Shown here piece after piece: positions 20,940 through 31,500 of a stretch of DNA of 64,000 nt. Position numbers and translations under genes: made by a program. Every line of letters starts with the position of its first letter. Position 1 is the first letter of the stretch. Origin of the DNA: Cryphonectria parasitica EP155. Taxonomy: Eukaryota; Ascomycota; Sordariomycetes; Diaporthales; Cryphonectriaceae. The notes under the pieces were generated by a model, which was not told where the DNA came from, searched no databases, and worked only from the letters and a program-made list of their open reading frames with translations. The stretch is taken from assembly GCF_011745365.1 (NCBI RefSeq), contig NW_024468916.1, forward strand, positions 1,905,630 to 1,969,629. Reading direction: 5' to 3'.

Positions 20940-21840
20940 GCAAGAGTTGCAACTATATACAATATTCTATTCAATGAGAGCCAATTCTACAATCCAAATA
21001 GCAGTAAGGCATTAGAAGCACTATCTCGTGCTCAGCTAGCATTAATCATTCCAGAGGTTGGAAACGATGAGGAAATCATGGATACAATTGTTGTTGGAGG
21101 TATATGGGATTCAGTTCCCTAGCCTAATACTATAAATCGAAACCAAGAATCTTATTCGCTGTTCAACGAGAATAATAGCTTATTCTCAGAGTTTCTCTCG
21201 AAAGGTATTCCGAGTTGAAACTCAGGAGTAAGAGCACCTGAAACTAGCAATGGAGCGCTCTTGCAAAGCAATCCATCCCAGGGAAGAAGCTTAGAGGATA
21301 AGATGCAAGGACTTCCAACTTCTGAAAAATCTCCCAAGATACCAGAACGAACGGATTAGCCAGAAAGAAGCGCTGCTGCAAGCAGCAAGGATATTTCAGC
21401 AACTGAATAAGCATCTTCAAGTACTGAATAACAAGCTACTAGCGCATCTACTGCTCAGAATACGAGCTAGCCTGCAGTGCAAGGGTATAAGCTTAGTTAG
21501 GCTTCAACTAGATGTTGTTAAACAAGGAACGAGATCTATGAATCTCAATCCATATAGCATTCAAATAGAGCACAGAAACCAATCGATAAAGCTTGCTAAT
21601 ACCAAGGATTATTCGCCACAGCCTTTATAACAAGCCAAACAGCTCTGATAAACCTCATAGCTACCTTTTTGCCTAATTAGCTAAAGGAAGCAATCAGAAT
21701 ATGAGATAAGCATTTTCAGACTATATACAGTATGGTTGCAGCTGCTGTACTTGAAGCAAACTCTATATGCAGAGGAGCCTCGCACTTGCAGCAAAAGCAC
21801 TTTAATGCTTCTCAGCAAGTCATAGAGCTGGCGATAGCTG
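20940..21840 (+). pseudogene. Outer copia remnant between integrase and RT
   Basis: Copia sequence resumes after the gypsy insertion. ARVATIYNILFNESQFYNP...ALSRAQLALIIPEV continues the integrase C-terminal/linker region, followed by AT-rich sequence with many TAG stops. The linker of fungal copia pol proteins is poorly conserved, so the assignment is mainly by position. Confidence 0.6.
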
Positions 21841-23480
21841 AAAAGAAGCATTATAAATAACTATCACCCGAACCTGAAACCTGGAAAGAAGTACGAAACA
21901 GTTCTTTCCACACCGAGTGGTAGAAAGCAATACAATCAGAAATCCAGGGATTAGTTAATAAAAGGGTATAGCAAACTCTCAAGCATGAAAAAGCTAAAGA
22001 GAAGCTACTGCTACTCAAATGAGTATACAGATATAAACTTGATGAGAATAGTTACTTAATCTCATTCAAAGCCCGAATCTGTATACAAGGAAACCTGCAA
22101 AAAGCAAGCAATCTTCAAGATACGTATGCAGCAATGCTAGCTGCACGCTTCTTTCGCATACTTATAGCTGTGGCAGCATATTTCAATCTAGAGATCAACC
22201 AGATGAATGTTATCAGAGCATTCCTGAATGCTAGCAGGAAAAGCCAGGAAAGCATTTTCTGTAAGCTGCCTGATGGATTCAAGAAGGAAGGGAAAATTAT
22301 GCTTCTGAAAAAGGCACTATACAGCCTGAGAGACTCGCTAGCACTCTGGTACAAGCACTTCTGCTCAACTCTGCGAAATCTCAGCTTTACGCCCTCAACT
22401 GAAGAGCTCTGCATGTTTACTAACAAAGCAAACAAGCTAATTATCCTGTTCTATATGAATGATATCCTACTGTTCTATCTGCAGAACCAGGCATCAAAGA
22501 TATGCAGAATGAAGAAAGAGATCTTCGAGGCATATGAGGTAAAGAATCAGAGAGCAGCAGAATGATTCTTAGGAGTTCGAATCATCAGAAACAGAGCTAA
22601 CTACACGATCAGCCTAGTTCACAATGCATACATCGAGAAAATAGCCAACAAGTTTAGCCTTGCAGCTAATACAGCTTTAATACCTTCAATGCCTCTGAAC
22701 CTTGGGAAGCTTATCAAATGGAAAGAGGAAGCATTAAAAAACCAAATCAAGAAGTATCAGGAGAAGATTGGATCAATCCTGTATACTGCTATCATGATAA
22801 GACTAGATATAGCTTTTGCATATACTCTTCTCTCCAGATTTTTAACAAATCTAGAGCCAAAGTACCTGGAATAAGCAGACAGAGTAATCTATTACTTGTA
22901 CGGAATGAGATTTCTAGCAATTCAGTACGGAGGAAGCCACTTTGAGGCTCAAGCCCTGCTAATCGCCAGAGATGCTTCCTTTGCCGACGATGCAGAGAAT
23001 CGAAAATCCTCACAAGGATATATCTTCAGCCTATTCGGAGATCCTATACAATGGAAAGCAACAAAGCAAAGCCTGGTAATCATCTCAATCACAGAGGCTG
23101 AACTGTATGCCCTCTCAGCCACAGCTAAGGAAATGATTGCCTTACAACGCTTCTTTTGAAACTTCACTTTGAACCTCAGCAAGCTCTGAAATATCTTCTG
23201 TAATAATCAACAAGCTATACAGCTGATAATTACAGAGCATAAAAGGATAAATATAAAGCTTCACTATATGAATATACACCAAATGTAGCTCAAGCAGGAG
23301 TTCCAAAAGAGCAAATTCCAGATCTCATATATGCCAACACAGAGTATGCCAGCTGATGGACTAACCAAGAACCTCAATTGAGCGCAGTTCGAATACTTCA
23401 GAGCGCTCCTCAATCTTCAGGATATCAGCTATGCCTTGAATCAGAGAACCAAGAAGGAATCTAAAGGGATATAGATGGGC
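21840..23480 (+). pseudogene. Reverse transcriptase and RNase H of outer copia element, inactivated
   Basis: The RT (RVT_2 type) reads AARFFRILIAVAAYFNLEINQMNVIRAFLNA, FCKLPDGFKKEGKIMLLKKA and LYSLRDSLALWYKHF. The catalytic box is YMNDIL at 22452-22469, where YxDDIL is expected, so the first catalytic Asp is Asn. RNase H follows: ARDASFADDAENRKSSQGYI, PIQWKATKQSLVIISITEAE and LYALSATAKEMIALQRFF (22960-23156). The tail MPADGLTKNLN matches the usual copia pol end (ADxLTK). Stops, mostly TGA and TAG, and the AT bias fit RIP. IN-RT-RH order identifies Ty1/copia. Confidence 0.9.
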
Positions 23481-23693
23481 AACTCGATCTCACATTGGCT
23501 TTTTTTGGATGCTTTCAATTACTGAATTTCATTTGTCAAAATCAAAAACGAGAGCCTATAGCTCAGAGATATCATCCAGAAACACGCAAACCAAGCGCGC
23601 AGCCTTCATCAAACAACGAACCAAAGGACTTAACTACAAAAAAAAACCCAATCATCCACTAAAGCCTAGAGTATACCTAAGCCTGAACAGGGC

Positions 23694-24226
23694 TCACTCC
23701 TTAGATGGGAGATGAAGGGTAGCCAGCACTGCCTCGATATCAGCTTTAGCTTTCTTGTGCTTCAGATATCATTCACGGTAAGACTCAACAGGATGATCAT
23801 CGACAGAGCGCGAGACAGACTGAACAGCAGCTTGAGGACTTGAAGCAGGCAGGCCAGACCGCTGTTCCTGGAAACAAGAACAATCAGTTCAGCTCATACT
23901 AATCCCCAGGCAGCTCTTTCTATACTCACATCAGGAAGAGGATGCCAACCAGCAGTTGGAATCAAGATAGGCTGAACAGGGCTTGCGCTCTTCTCTATAG
24001 CTATCGAGAAACTACCATGCAACTCAGATACGCTAGCAGAGAAGCTGGGGTTTGTACCCAAGGGATCCTCATCAGTCTTCACATCGGGAGAAGAACCAGA
24101 AGAGGCCACATGGATCTCGCCCTCAGCAGAATCGCTGTCATCGGAAACAGCTATACTAAGCTCGCTGAGAGGGATAGAAACGTTAGACTCGCCTAACGAG
24201 AAATCTGGAGTAATTAGAAGAGGCAT
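23694..24226 (-). pseudogene. Antisense two-exon accessory gene in copia element, acidic small protein
   Basis: Minus-strand exons 24226-23930 and 23867-23694 are joined by a 62-bp GT-AG intron (23929-23868, donor GTGAGT, acceptor TTTCCAG). They start at an ATG (MPLLITPDFSLGESNVSIPL) and end LATLHLPSKE and TGA, about 156 aa. The product is Ser/Asp/Glu-rich (SDDSDSAEGEIHVASSGSSP) with a Lys/Ala C-terminal helix (YLKHKKAKADIEAVL). I recognise no domain. There is a single internal TGA, one transition from Arg. The pol region upstream is far more damaged, which is notable. It lies between pol and the 3' LTR, 184 bp inside the LTR, so antisense transcription could start in or near that LTR (inference). 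Confidence 0.55.
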
Positions 24227-24397
24227 ATTGACGCGCAGAGGCTTTCAAAAATCTTGAAAACAGATGGAAAAAGAGCTAGTTGAAAAAGAAAGAGGACTGG
24301 AAGAAGGCAAGGCGATTGTAAAACGCGCTCACATAAGCTTAAACGCATCTGCGGAGACCCCACAAAAGACCCACTTTTCTGGCACATCTGACCAGTC

Positions 24398-24409
24398 AGA
24401 TGGGGGGTG
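24398..24409 (+). other. Polypurine tract of outer copia element
   Basis: agatggggggtg directly precedes the right LTR and is the likely plus-strand primer site. Confidence 0.6.
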
Positions 24410-24576
24410 TGTGAAAAATGGGGCATATTTAACCCTAACCCTCTGTTTTGGTCTCCTTATAAACCATCTCAGAGCCTGGTTTAGTTACTTAGAAGATCTT
24501 CCTTTTGTATTAGATAGATTCAATCTCAACACTCATTCAGCCACTTCCACGTGCTCAGCTCATACGTTTCTCCTTA
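24410..24576 (+). repeat. Right LTR of outer copia element
   Basis: 167 bp, TGTGAAAAATGG...TTTCTCCTTA. It retains C at five of the six sites that differ from the left LTR, so it is the less mutated copy. It is followed by TCTTT (24577-24581), the right target duplication. Confidence 0.95.
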
Positions 24577-24581
24577 TCTTT

Positions 24582-25502
24582 ATACCCCTGGAATGCTGTC
24601 TTGCTGTGCGATTTACGTCAGCAAATGATTCTTCTCACACGAGGGCGTTCTATGTAGAATTTAATGTAGAAATGCATAATATTCATCTGGAACTTACGTG
24701 CAGGTCTCTGGATTGCGTATGTTAAGATGCGCTCGTGTTTTCGGCACGCCGCTGCAATGATCTGAATCGTGTGATTACATAGTATTGACCATGTTCCGCT
24801 TTTCTGGACATTGGTGTCACTCAGCGCCAGAAGTGCGCCATTGTTCTCTTTGGCAATAATGACTCATGGTCAACTGGGAATACATTGTGTCTGGCACAAG
24901 GAGAACGAAGTGGCGAGCAGACGTCTCGCCTCGTCTTTCTCCACCAAGCGGTCCACGAACAACTCAAGGCTGGCCCACAGGGTCACTGCCAACCGAGCTA
25001 TATTTACAGTAGCGGTCACGCCGTGTGCTGTCGCTAGTTGGGAAAAGTGGACTGGAAACGAGAACTTGCATGCTTTATCGCACCCACTATGCCTTCCGAC
25101 TTTCTGCAGCTCGCATATATGACCGCAGTTTCATTCACCGACTAGACTTTACCTAGAACAGAGGCTCCAGTAGAGATAGAGGGCTTGGCCAACCATATGC
25201 ACTGAAAACTCTTACATGTGCCCGGAGTTGCCAAATCTGAACATTCCTACAGAGACACGTGGGAATATTCCGCAAAAACTGCACACCACGGCCGATAGCG
25301 AGCCGCTGCGGTCCACCCGTGTCTGCGGCATTCGTACCCAACCATGGAGGCCATAAATACATTATGGTCTTCGCCAGCTTGGAGCTGCGTACAACTTTCA
25401 AGCGATACTATGCCCCTCGAGAGCAAACATCCGGGTCAAGTGTCATAGTTTCCGACTCGGTGCGCTCTTGAAATTTCGTCAAGATAAGCCCTGTCCAGCA
25501 CG
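24582..25502. other. Intergenic region upstream of the sugar transporter
   Basis: About 920 bp of unique-looking DNA with normal base composition and only short ORFs. It should hold the promoter of the MFS gene; no clear TATA box or operator was identified. Confidence 0.4.
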
Positions 25503-27673
25503 ATGCTCAGCCTCCAGGAAAAAATTACGGGCTCATGGCTTATAGCCCTCATCACTATTCTCGACGCGGGTGAGTTTCCACCAGTTTATGTGAACGATAA
25601 CAAAGGCTGAGCAACTAACATCGATCGCTGTAGGAAACTCTTGCTGGTTCGGTTATGATCAGGTGAGGCTCTGAAGTTTTTTGCTTCCCCCAACATGTTG
25701 TGTCTGGTATGTCCGCTCATGTATTTGTTGTTAGGGAGTGTTCGCCGGAGTGCTTGTCTCGCCGGATTTCCTCGCCCGGTTTCCAACGACTGAAGATGCC
25801 AATGTTTCCGGCATTACTTCTAGCTGCTTCTTCCTCGGTACGTAATCCTATCTCTTCAATGCGATGCCCTGCCCTCGCCCGTTTAAAACAATGAATACAC
25901 CACAATATCGTTCTAACACCAAACAGGAGCGGGCGCGGGCGCATTGGCCGCCTTTTTATTGGGCGACAAGCTCGGCAGACGACGGACAATTGCTCTTGGC
26001 TTGTTGTGCAATACCGTCGGCGCCCTGCTGCAGACCCTCTCATGGCATCTTGCGCAGATGATCATTGGACGCCTTATTAACGGCTTCGGCATCGGCCTCG
26101 TCTCCTCGATGTCTCCTGTCTACCTCTCAGAGTGTTGCAAGTCCAATGTCCGAGGGATGCTGATGGGGGTTGCCACGTGTTGTAACGTGGGCTGCTTCTG
26201 CATTGCAAACTGGATAGCATACGGCCTCTATTACAGGGGAGACGCCTTCCAATGGCGGTTCCCGCTGGGCTTCCAGCTTGTTTTTCTTTTCGTGGTGGCG
26301 CCGATCTTGACCATCCTGCCAGACTCGCCTCGATGGCTGCTACTCAAGGACCGTGACGAGGAAGCTCTCCTTACTCTGTCAAGACTGATGGGGCATAACA
26401 GAAGCGTTGAAGATGCAGCCGTCTTGGCGGAGTTTGCTTCCATCAAATCCGCAATTCGGATGGAGCGAGAAGATCGGGTCCCAATCATGGACGTACTCTG
26501 TCATCGGGACAAGACTCAGAATTTCAGGCGACTCATCCTGAGTTGTGGGACACAATTTTTTCAGCAGTTCACGTAAGATGCCCCTTCATTTGATTTAAAT
26601 ACATGTTATCAGCATTGCTAACAAGAGTTTGCAGTGGCGTGAACGCCTGGGGTTGGTCGCTTAGAAAGTCTTTTGCCCGCCGACTGCAGACTAACTCATA
26701 TATGTCTAGGATTCTATCTTCCAACATTGTTGCAAGAATTTGTTGGCTACGATCAACAAATGAGCCGCTTGATTTCAGCAGCGAGTAGTACCATCTACGT
26801 TGCCTGTAGTTTCGCATGCTTGATGCTCATTGACCGGGTCGGACGTCGCAAGTGAGTCGATGGCACCATTGCCCCTCCCAATCGTCTCTTTGGCTGACAT
26901 GTTTCAGGATGATGATGTACTCCCCAATTTTCATTGGAATTTGTCTCCTTATTGCGGCTATTGGTCTGGAAGTTGGAGAGAGTGACCCGTCGAAGAAGCA
27001 AGTGGTAAGATCAACCTGCACATTGCCATTTTGTATAGACCCACAAAATAAGACGACTAACTTAAACTTGCAAAATGAAGATGGGCCGGCTCGCGACATC
27101 CATGATTCTTCTGTATCACGTCTTCTTTGGGCTGGGATTCTCGACCGTCCCCTGGGTTTATAGCGCCGAGGTCAACAGTCTCGGGTGGCGTACCCGCGGC
27201 GCAGCCGCAGCAACTTCTGTCAACTGGATATTTGGTTTCGTGGTTGTACAGATCACGAAGGTCGGCCTTGATCATCTGGGATGGCGTTTCTTTTTAAGTA
27301 AGTGTGCTTCACACAGCGCCTTTCCGACCCTTTCCGGGCCGTCTTTTTGACTCACGGATGAACCCTCAAACCAATGCTCCTTTTCTAATGGTTTTCAGTG
27401 TTCGCCGTCTTTTCGTTCGCAATCTCGCCCATGATTTATATGTTCTATCCAGAAACCGCAAACAGAACGCTCGAAGATATGGATCAAATTTTCATACACA
27501 ACCCCTCGGCCTTCGTCTTCGCAAATAGAGTTGCGATACAGTCTGGGCGACCGCAGCTTTTTGTTGACGCTGAGGCACTACGAATAGCTCGCGCAGAAAA
27601 TGATTCTAGAGACGCTGTTCTAGCTGGGGACGAGAAAATCCGTTCTCCCCAGGAGAGTATCATGGAGGTGTAG
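25503..27673 (+). CDS. MFS sugar transporter (SP family), nine exons
   Basis: Exons 25503-25569, 25634-25662, 25735-25837, 25927-26572, 26635-26651, 26710-26851, 26908-27004, 27081-27297 and 27399-27673 join in frame to 530 aa. Sugar-porter signatures are in order: FGYDQGVFAGVL after TM1, GDKLGRRRT in loop 2-3, IGRLINGFGIGLVSSMSPVY then LSE, DSPRWLLLKDRDEEAL in the central loop, QQFTGVNAWGFYLP in TM7, LIDRVGRRK, and PETANRTLEDMD after TM12. These proteins are plasma-membrane proton symporters or facilitators for hexoses or related polyols; the substrate is not predictable. The 17-bp fifth exon and the weak GTTGGT donor of intron 5 are unusual but restore the conserved NAWGFYLP. The gene appears intact despite lying 0.9 kb from the transposon block. 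Confidence 0.9.
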
Positions 27674-28582
27674 ATAGTTTAGCGCATAGCAAATTTTGAA
27701 GACAGTATTGCTATCCATGCATTCTATCCATGCATGACACACCGGTGTCGCAGCTGGTCCATATACAGGCTTAGGAGCGACGGCGAAAAAGGCTCTTTCT
27801 GACTACCGGCTTGACTACGAAGTTTCAAATAGGCGACAATGATTCAATGTTGCACAACTCCATCACTATGAACACAAGTGAACGACATGTTACTGATTTT
27901 CAAGCGCTGTGCTATGGATATTGTCCACAGAACCACACTGGCATGGGCTCTCGGAGTAAGCATTTACTGACTTCAGGAAGCCCAGTCAGTTGGTTGTGGG
28001 CAGGCCAGAAAATCATCAGACGGGCAACAATTCAACCGGCTCGCCTTACGGAATGCACCAATCAATGCAGTCAAGCTCCACACTAGGCAATCCCCTTACC
28101 CCCCCTCTCCCTCTGATCCCTCTGGCAAAGCGACTTCTTCATAACTTACTATTACTTTCAAGTGCTGTGGAATAAGCATGCGCGTGAAGGCGCAGTAGGG
28201 TATTCAATGCTTACAGTAATATACGCTACCGGACGCGCAAGATGTTTGTGGCAACCGAGCGAATCACTATCCGAAGTTGCACCCAAGGAGCCTGATTATG
28301 GCTTTGATGTGGCACCATGACCATGGCAGTAGTTGCGGCACAGCCGCAGTAAGCAGGCATAGCGCAGGAGCCGGAGTTCGGAATACAAAGTCTCGATAAC
28401 GACCCAGGGCCAGCATCCCGAGATAGCGTACCAACTTTTGATTTTATATAAAACTTGCGCATCAGCTGTCACGTCGCGATTGATAAGTGGCACGATTATT
28501 ATTATGTGGTGCTTGTCTTCGAGGAAAGAGTATCTGGATATCTGAAGCGAGTCGAACCGTCGTCGAATACAAGGCACCGAAA
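27674..28582. other. Intergenic region between MFS and ABC transporter genes
   Basis: About 900 bp with no supported gene; ORFs on either strand are under 95 codons and without recognisable content. It must contain the MFS terminator and the ABC promoter. Confidence 0.4.
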
Positions 28583-31500
28583 ATGAGTTTCTCCAGTTGT
28601 CCGAGCGACAGTGCTTTTGGGCCAGCTGTTCGAGGATGCCGGGCTGATTTTGACTTCACACTGAAGTTCGAGAAAATCTTCCTCAGCATCATCCCAGCCT
28701 CAGTTTTCATTGCTATCTCGCTTCCCAGGCTTGTCTACCTATCAGGCCGCCCTTCAATTGTCAAAGGGACAGCACTACGAATTTTTAAATATGTAAGCCT
28801 AGAGACCTTTGATTCAAGGCTCGGATTTAAGTTGAGTGCTATCAGGCTCTGATATTTAGCTCACAAAATCATGTGAACAGTTCGCGATCGGAATTTATGC
28901 AGCCCTCCACCTTGCACTACTGGGTCTGATAGCAGCCCAGCCAGCGGGCATGCGAGTTCTGAACATCTCTACGGCGACTCTGACCTTCCTTTCGTCGATA
29001 TGCATACTGCTTTTGTCAGGTCTAGAACATGGCCGCTCACCACGACCGTCCCTACTGCTCAGCGGGTATCTGTTTCTTACCATATTGTTCGACACTGCCC
29101 AAGTCCGGACTCTTTGGCTGGCTTCCAGGACATACGAGGAATTCGCCATAACAAAAGTGACAACAGCCGCACTAGGGGTCAAGTTGGCACTTGTCTTTCT
29201 GGAAGCTCAGCCAAAGGCAAGATGGGTGACTCTGGACACCAAGAGCCACAGCCCAGAGGAATTGACCAGTCTGTATGGCCTGGGAGCCTTCATCTGGCTC
29301 AACAAGCTATTTTTGGCTGGTTATGGAAAGATTCTCCACATGGACGATCTTTTCCCTTTGGACAGCAGAATGGCAGCAGAAGTGTTGGAGAAGCAGCTAA
29401 ACGATATTCTGCACAACACCAAATCCCGAGGGCAAAAATATGGATTAATCAAAGCCTTGGCGAGAATGCTGGCGCCCAATCTCCTGTTGCCCGTTGCTCC
29501 CAGGATTGCCATGACTGGGTTTACGTTCTGTCAGCCTTTCCTGATCAATGCGACCCTCTCGTTCTTGGAGCTGCCAACCGCATCAAGAGATCCTAATGTA
29601 GGGTACGGCCTCATTGGTGCCACGATGCTCACATATTTTGGTCTGGCTGTGTCGACCGCGTTGTATTGGTATTACCATGAACGGTCTTTGTGGATGACTC
29701 GCGGTGCTCTAGCTTCAGCGATATACAGGAAGACGGTGAGCAACTCTTGGAAATCTATCAGTTTATGATGTTATGCTGACAGATTGCATAGACCGAGGCA
29801 AAAGTGAGCATTGCAGGCGACTCTGCAGCGATAACTTTAATGAGTACCGATGTCGAGAAAATAAGGTCGGGAATGATGATGATCCAGTAAGTGGTTCCCA
29901 CATATATGCACCCATTCTGATGAGGCCCGAGACTTCCATTGGGTATACTCAGTCGGTACCAGATTTTGGTGTAAATGCTGACGCCAGCTCAAACAGTGAG
30001 TTCTGGGCTGATTGCATCGAAGTCGGGCTCGCCAGCTTTCTACTCTACCGGTCGCTGGGTGTTGCTTTCCTGGCGCCTGCCGTGATCGTCGCCGTGGTCA
30101 CCATATTGAGCTCGGTGATCGCCAGCTTCACTGGGGCGCGTCAAAAGCAGTGGATGGAAAGAATCCAGACTCGAGTTGGGATGACAGCAAACGTCATCTC
30201 CCATATGAAGAATCTCAAGATCTCTGGCTTGGCTCTGCCTATTCAGTTCATCATTCAAAATCTGAGAGTGGATGAGCTGAGAGTCGGAGGGCGTTTCAGA
30301 ATTGTTGAGTGCTGGATGGTTCTCCTGTCCTACGTGCCGACGTTCATATCGCCTGTGGTCACTTTTGCTTGTAAGTTGAAGACCAGATCCATTGCTTACA
30401 CCATGCCATTCTTTTTCCCCACCCCATTACAGGCTCAGCAAAGTATTTCCCCTTCGACACACTGCATCACGACGTGATTTAGATGTGTTTTTGTGGCCCT
30501 TCTTGTGCGAGTACTAAAGTTTGAATGATACAGGGACTTCAAAGACACTCACTGTGACACGAATGTTCACTTCCTATTCATACCTGAGTCTTCTTTGCAC
30601 TCCCCTCGTCGACATATTCCAATGCGTCCCGCAAGTCATGTCAGCTATTGCGTGTCTCGACCGGATACAAACTTTCCTCGAAGCAGATAGCAGAGAGGAT
30701 TTCCGCAGTGCCATATCTGCAGAGCCCCCCGCCGGAAAGAGTTCTGGAGAGGAGAAGACAGCCATGTCGGCCTCTCAGCTTCATGGGAAGCCTGTGATTG
30801 GCGTCTCCAGAGGTAGTTTTGGGTGGACTGACGGAGCTAGTAAAACTCTTTCAGACATCGACATGAACATACCGGCTGGTCAGCTCACAATTGTTGTCGG
30901 GCCGATCGCATCTGGAAAATCAACATTCTGCAAAGCGTTACTCGGCGAAGTTCCGATTTTTGATGGCCAAGTCACTCTTGGCAGGTATCTGAGACGGGTC
31001 GGATACTGCGATCAAACCCCTTTTCTCACTAATGCCACCATCAAGAAAAACATTATAGGGTTCTCGTCTTTCGATAAAACGCGATACGACGAGGTGATCG
31101 AAGCAGCAATGCTCCGGCCTGACTTTTCCACTCTTCCTCAGGGTGATGAAACCAGAATCGGAAGCAATGGAATCTCACTCAGCGGCGGTCAGAAGCAGCG
31201 TGTTTCCATAGCAAGAGCCCTCTACCTCGAGACCAACCTTTTTATTTTCGACGACGTCCTAAGCGGTCTTGATGCCGACACTGACGAGCAGGTCTTCCTG
31301 CGCGTATTCGGGCCTGACGGTATCATCAAGCGAAGAAACGCGACCGCAGTCCTCTGCACTCATTCGGTCCGGCATCTTCCCGCGGCTGATCATATCATAG
31401 CCATCGGCGCCAATGGACGCATTGTTGAGCAGGGCCATTTTGAGGATCTCGTCGCAAACAAGAGCTATATACATAGCCTTGGGGTCAAGGCCGGAACTCC

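Larger units (their letters stand above)
5534..24576 (+). mobile_element. Outer Ty1/copia LTR retrotransposon, degenerate, interrupted by a gypsy element
   Basis: It is bounded by two 167-bp LTRs (5534-5700, 24410-24576) with a perfect TCTTT target duplication. Its own sequence is 5534-8633 plus 20940-24576, about 6.7 kb. The order is LTR, primer-binding site, gag/protease/integrase remnants, [gypsy insertion], reverse transcriptase, RNase H, an antisense gene, polypurine tract, LTR. Integrase before RT defines Ty1/copia. The coding strand is full of TAG/TAA/TGA codons and is AT-rich. The six LTR differences are all C/T, four of them at CpA sites, as expected for RIP. The element is inactive. 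Confidence 0.95.

Noticed and set aside
5529..24581. Starship-type giant element or DNA transposon as the explanation for the 19-kb block
   Set aside because: No tyrosine recombinase (DUF3435) or terminal inverted repeats; LTRs, target duplications and RT explain the whole block as two nested retrotransposons.
28226..28577. Small minus-strand ORFs upstream of the ABC transporter
   Set aside because: Short, mutually overlapping and without motifs; probably promoter DNA.
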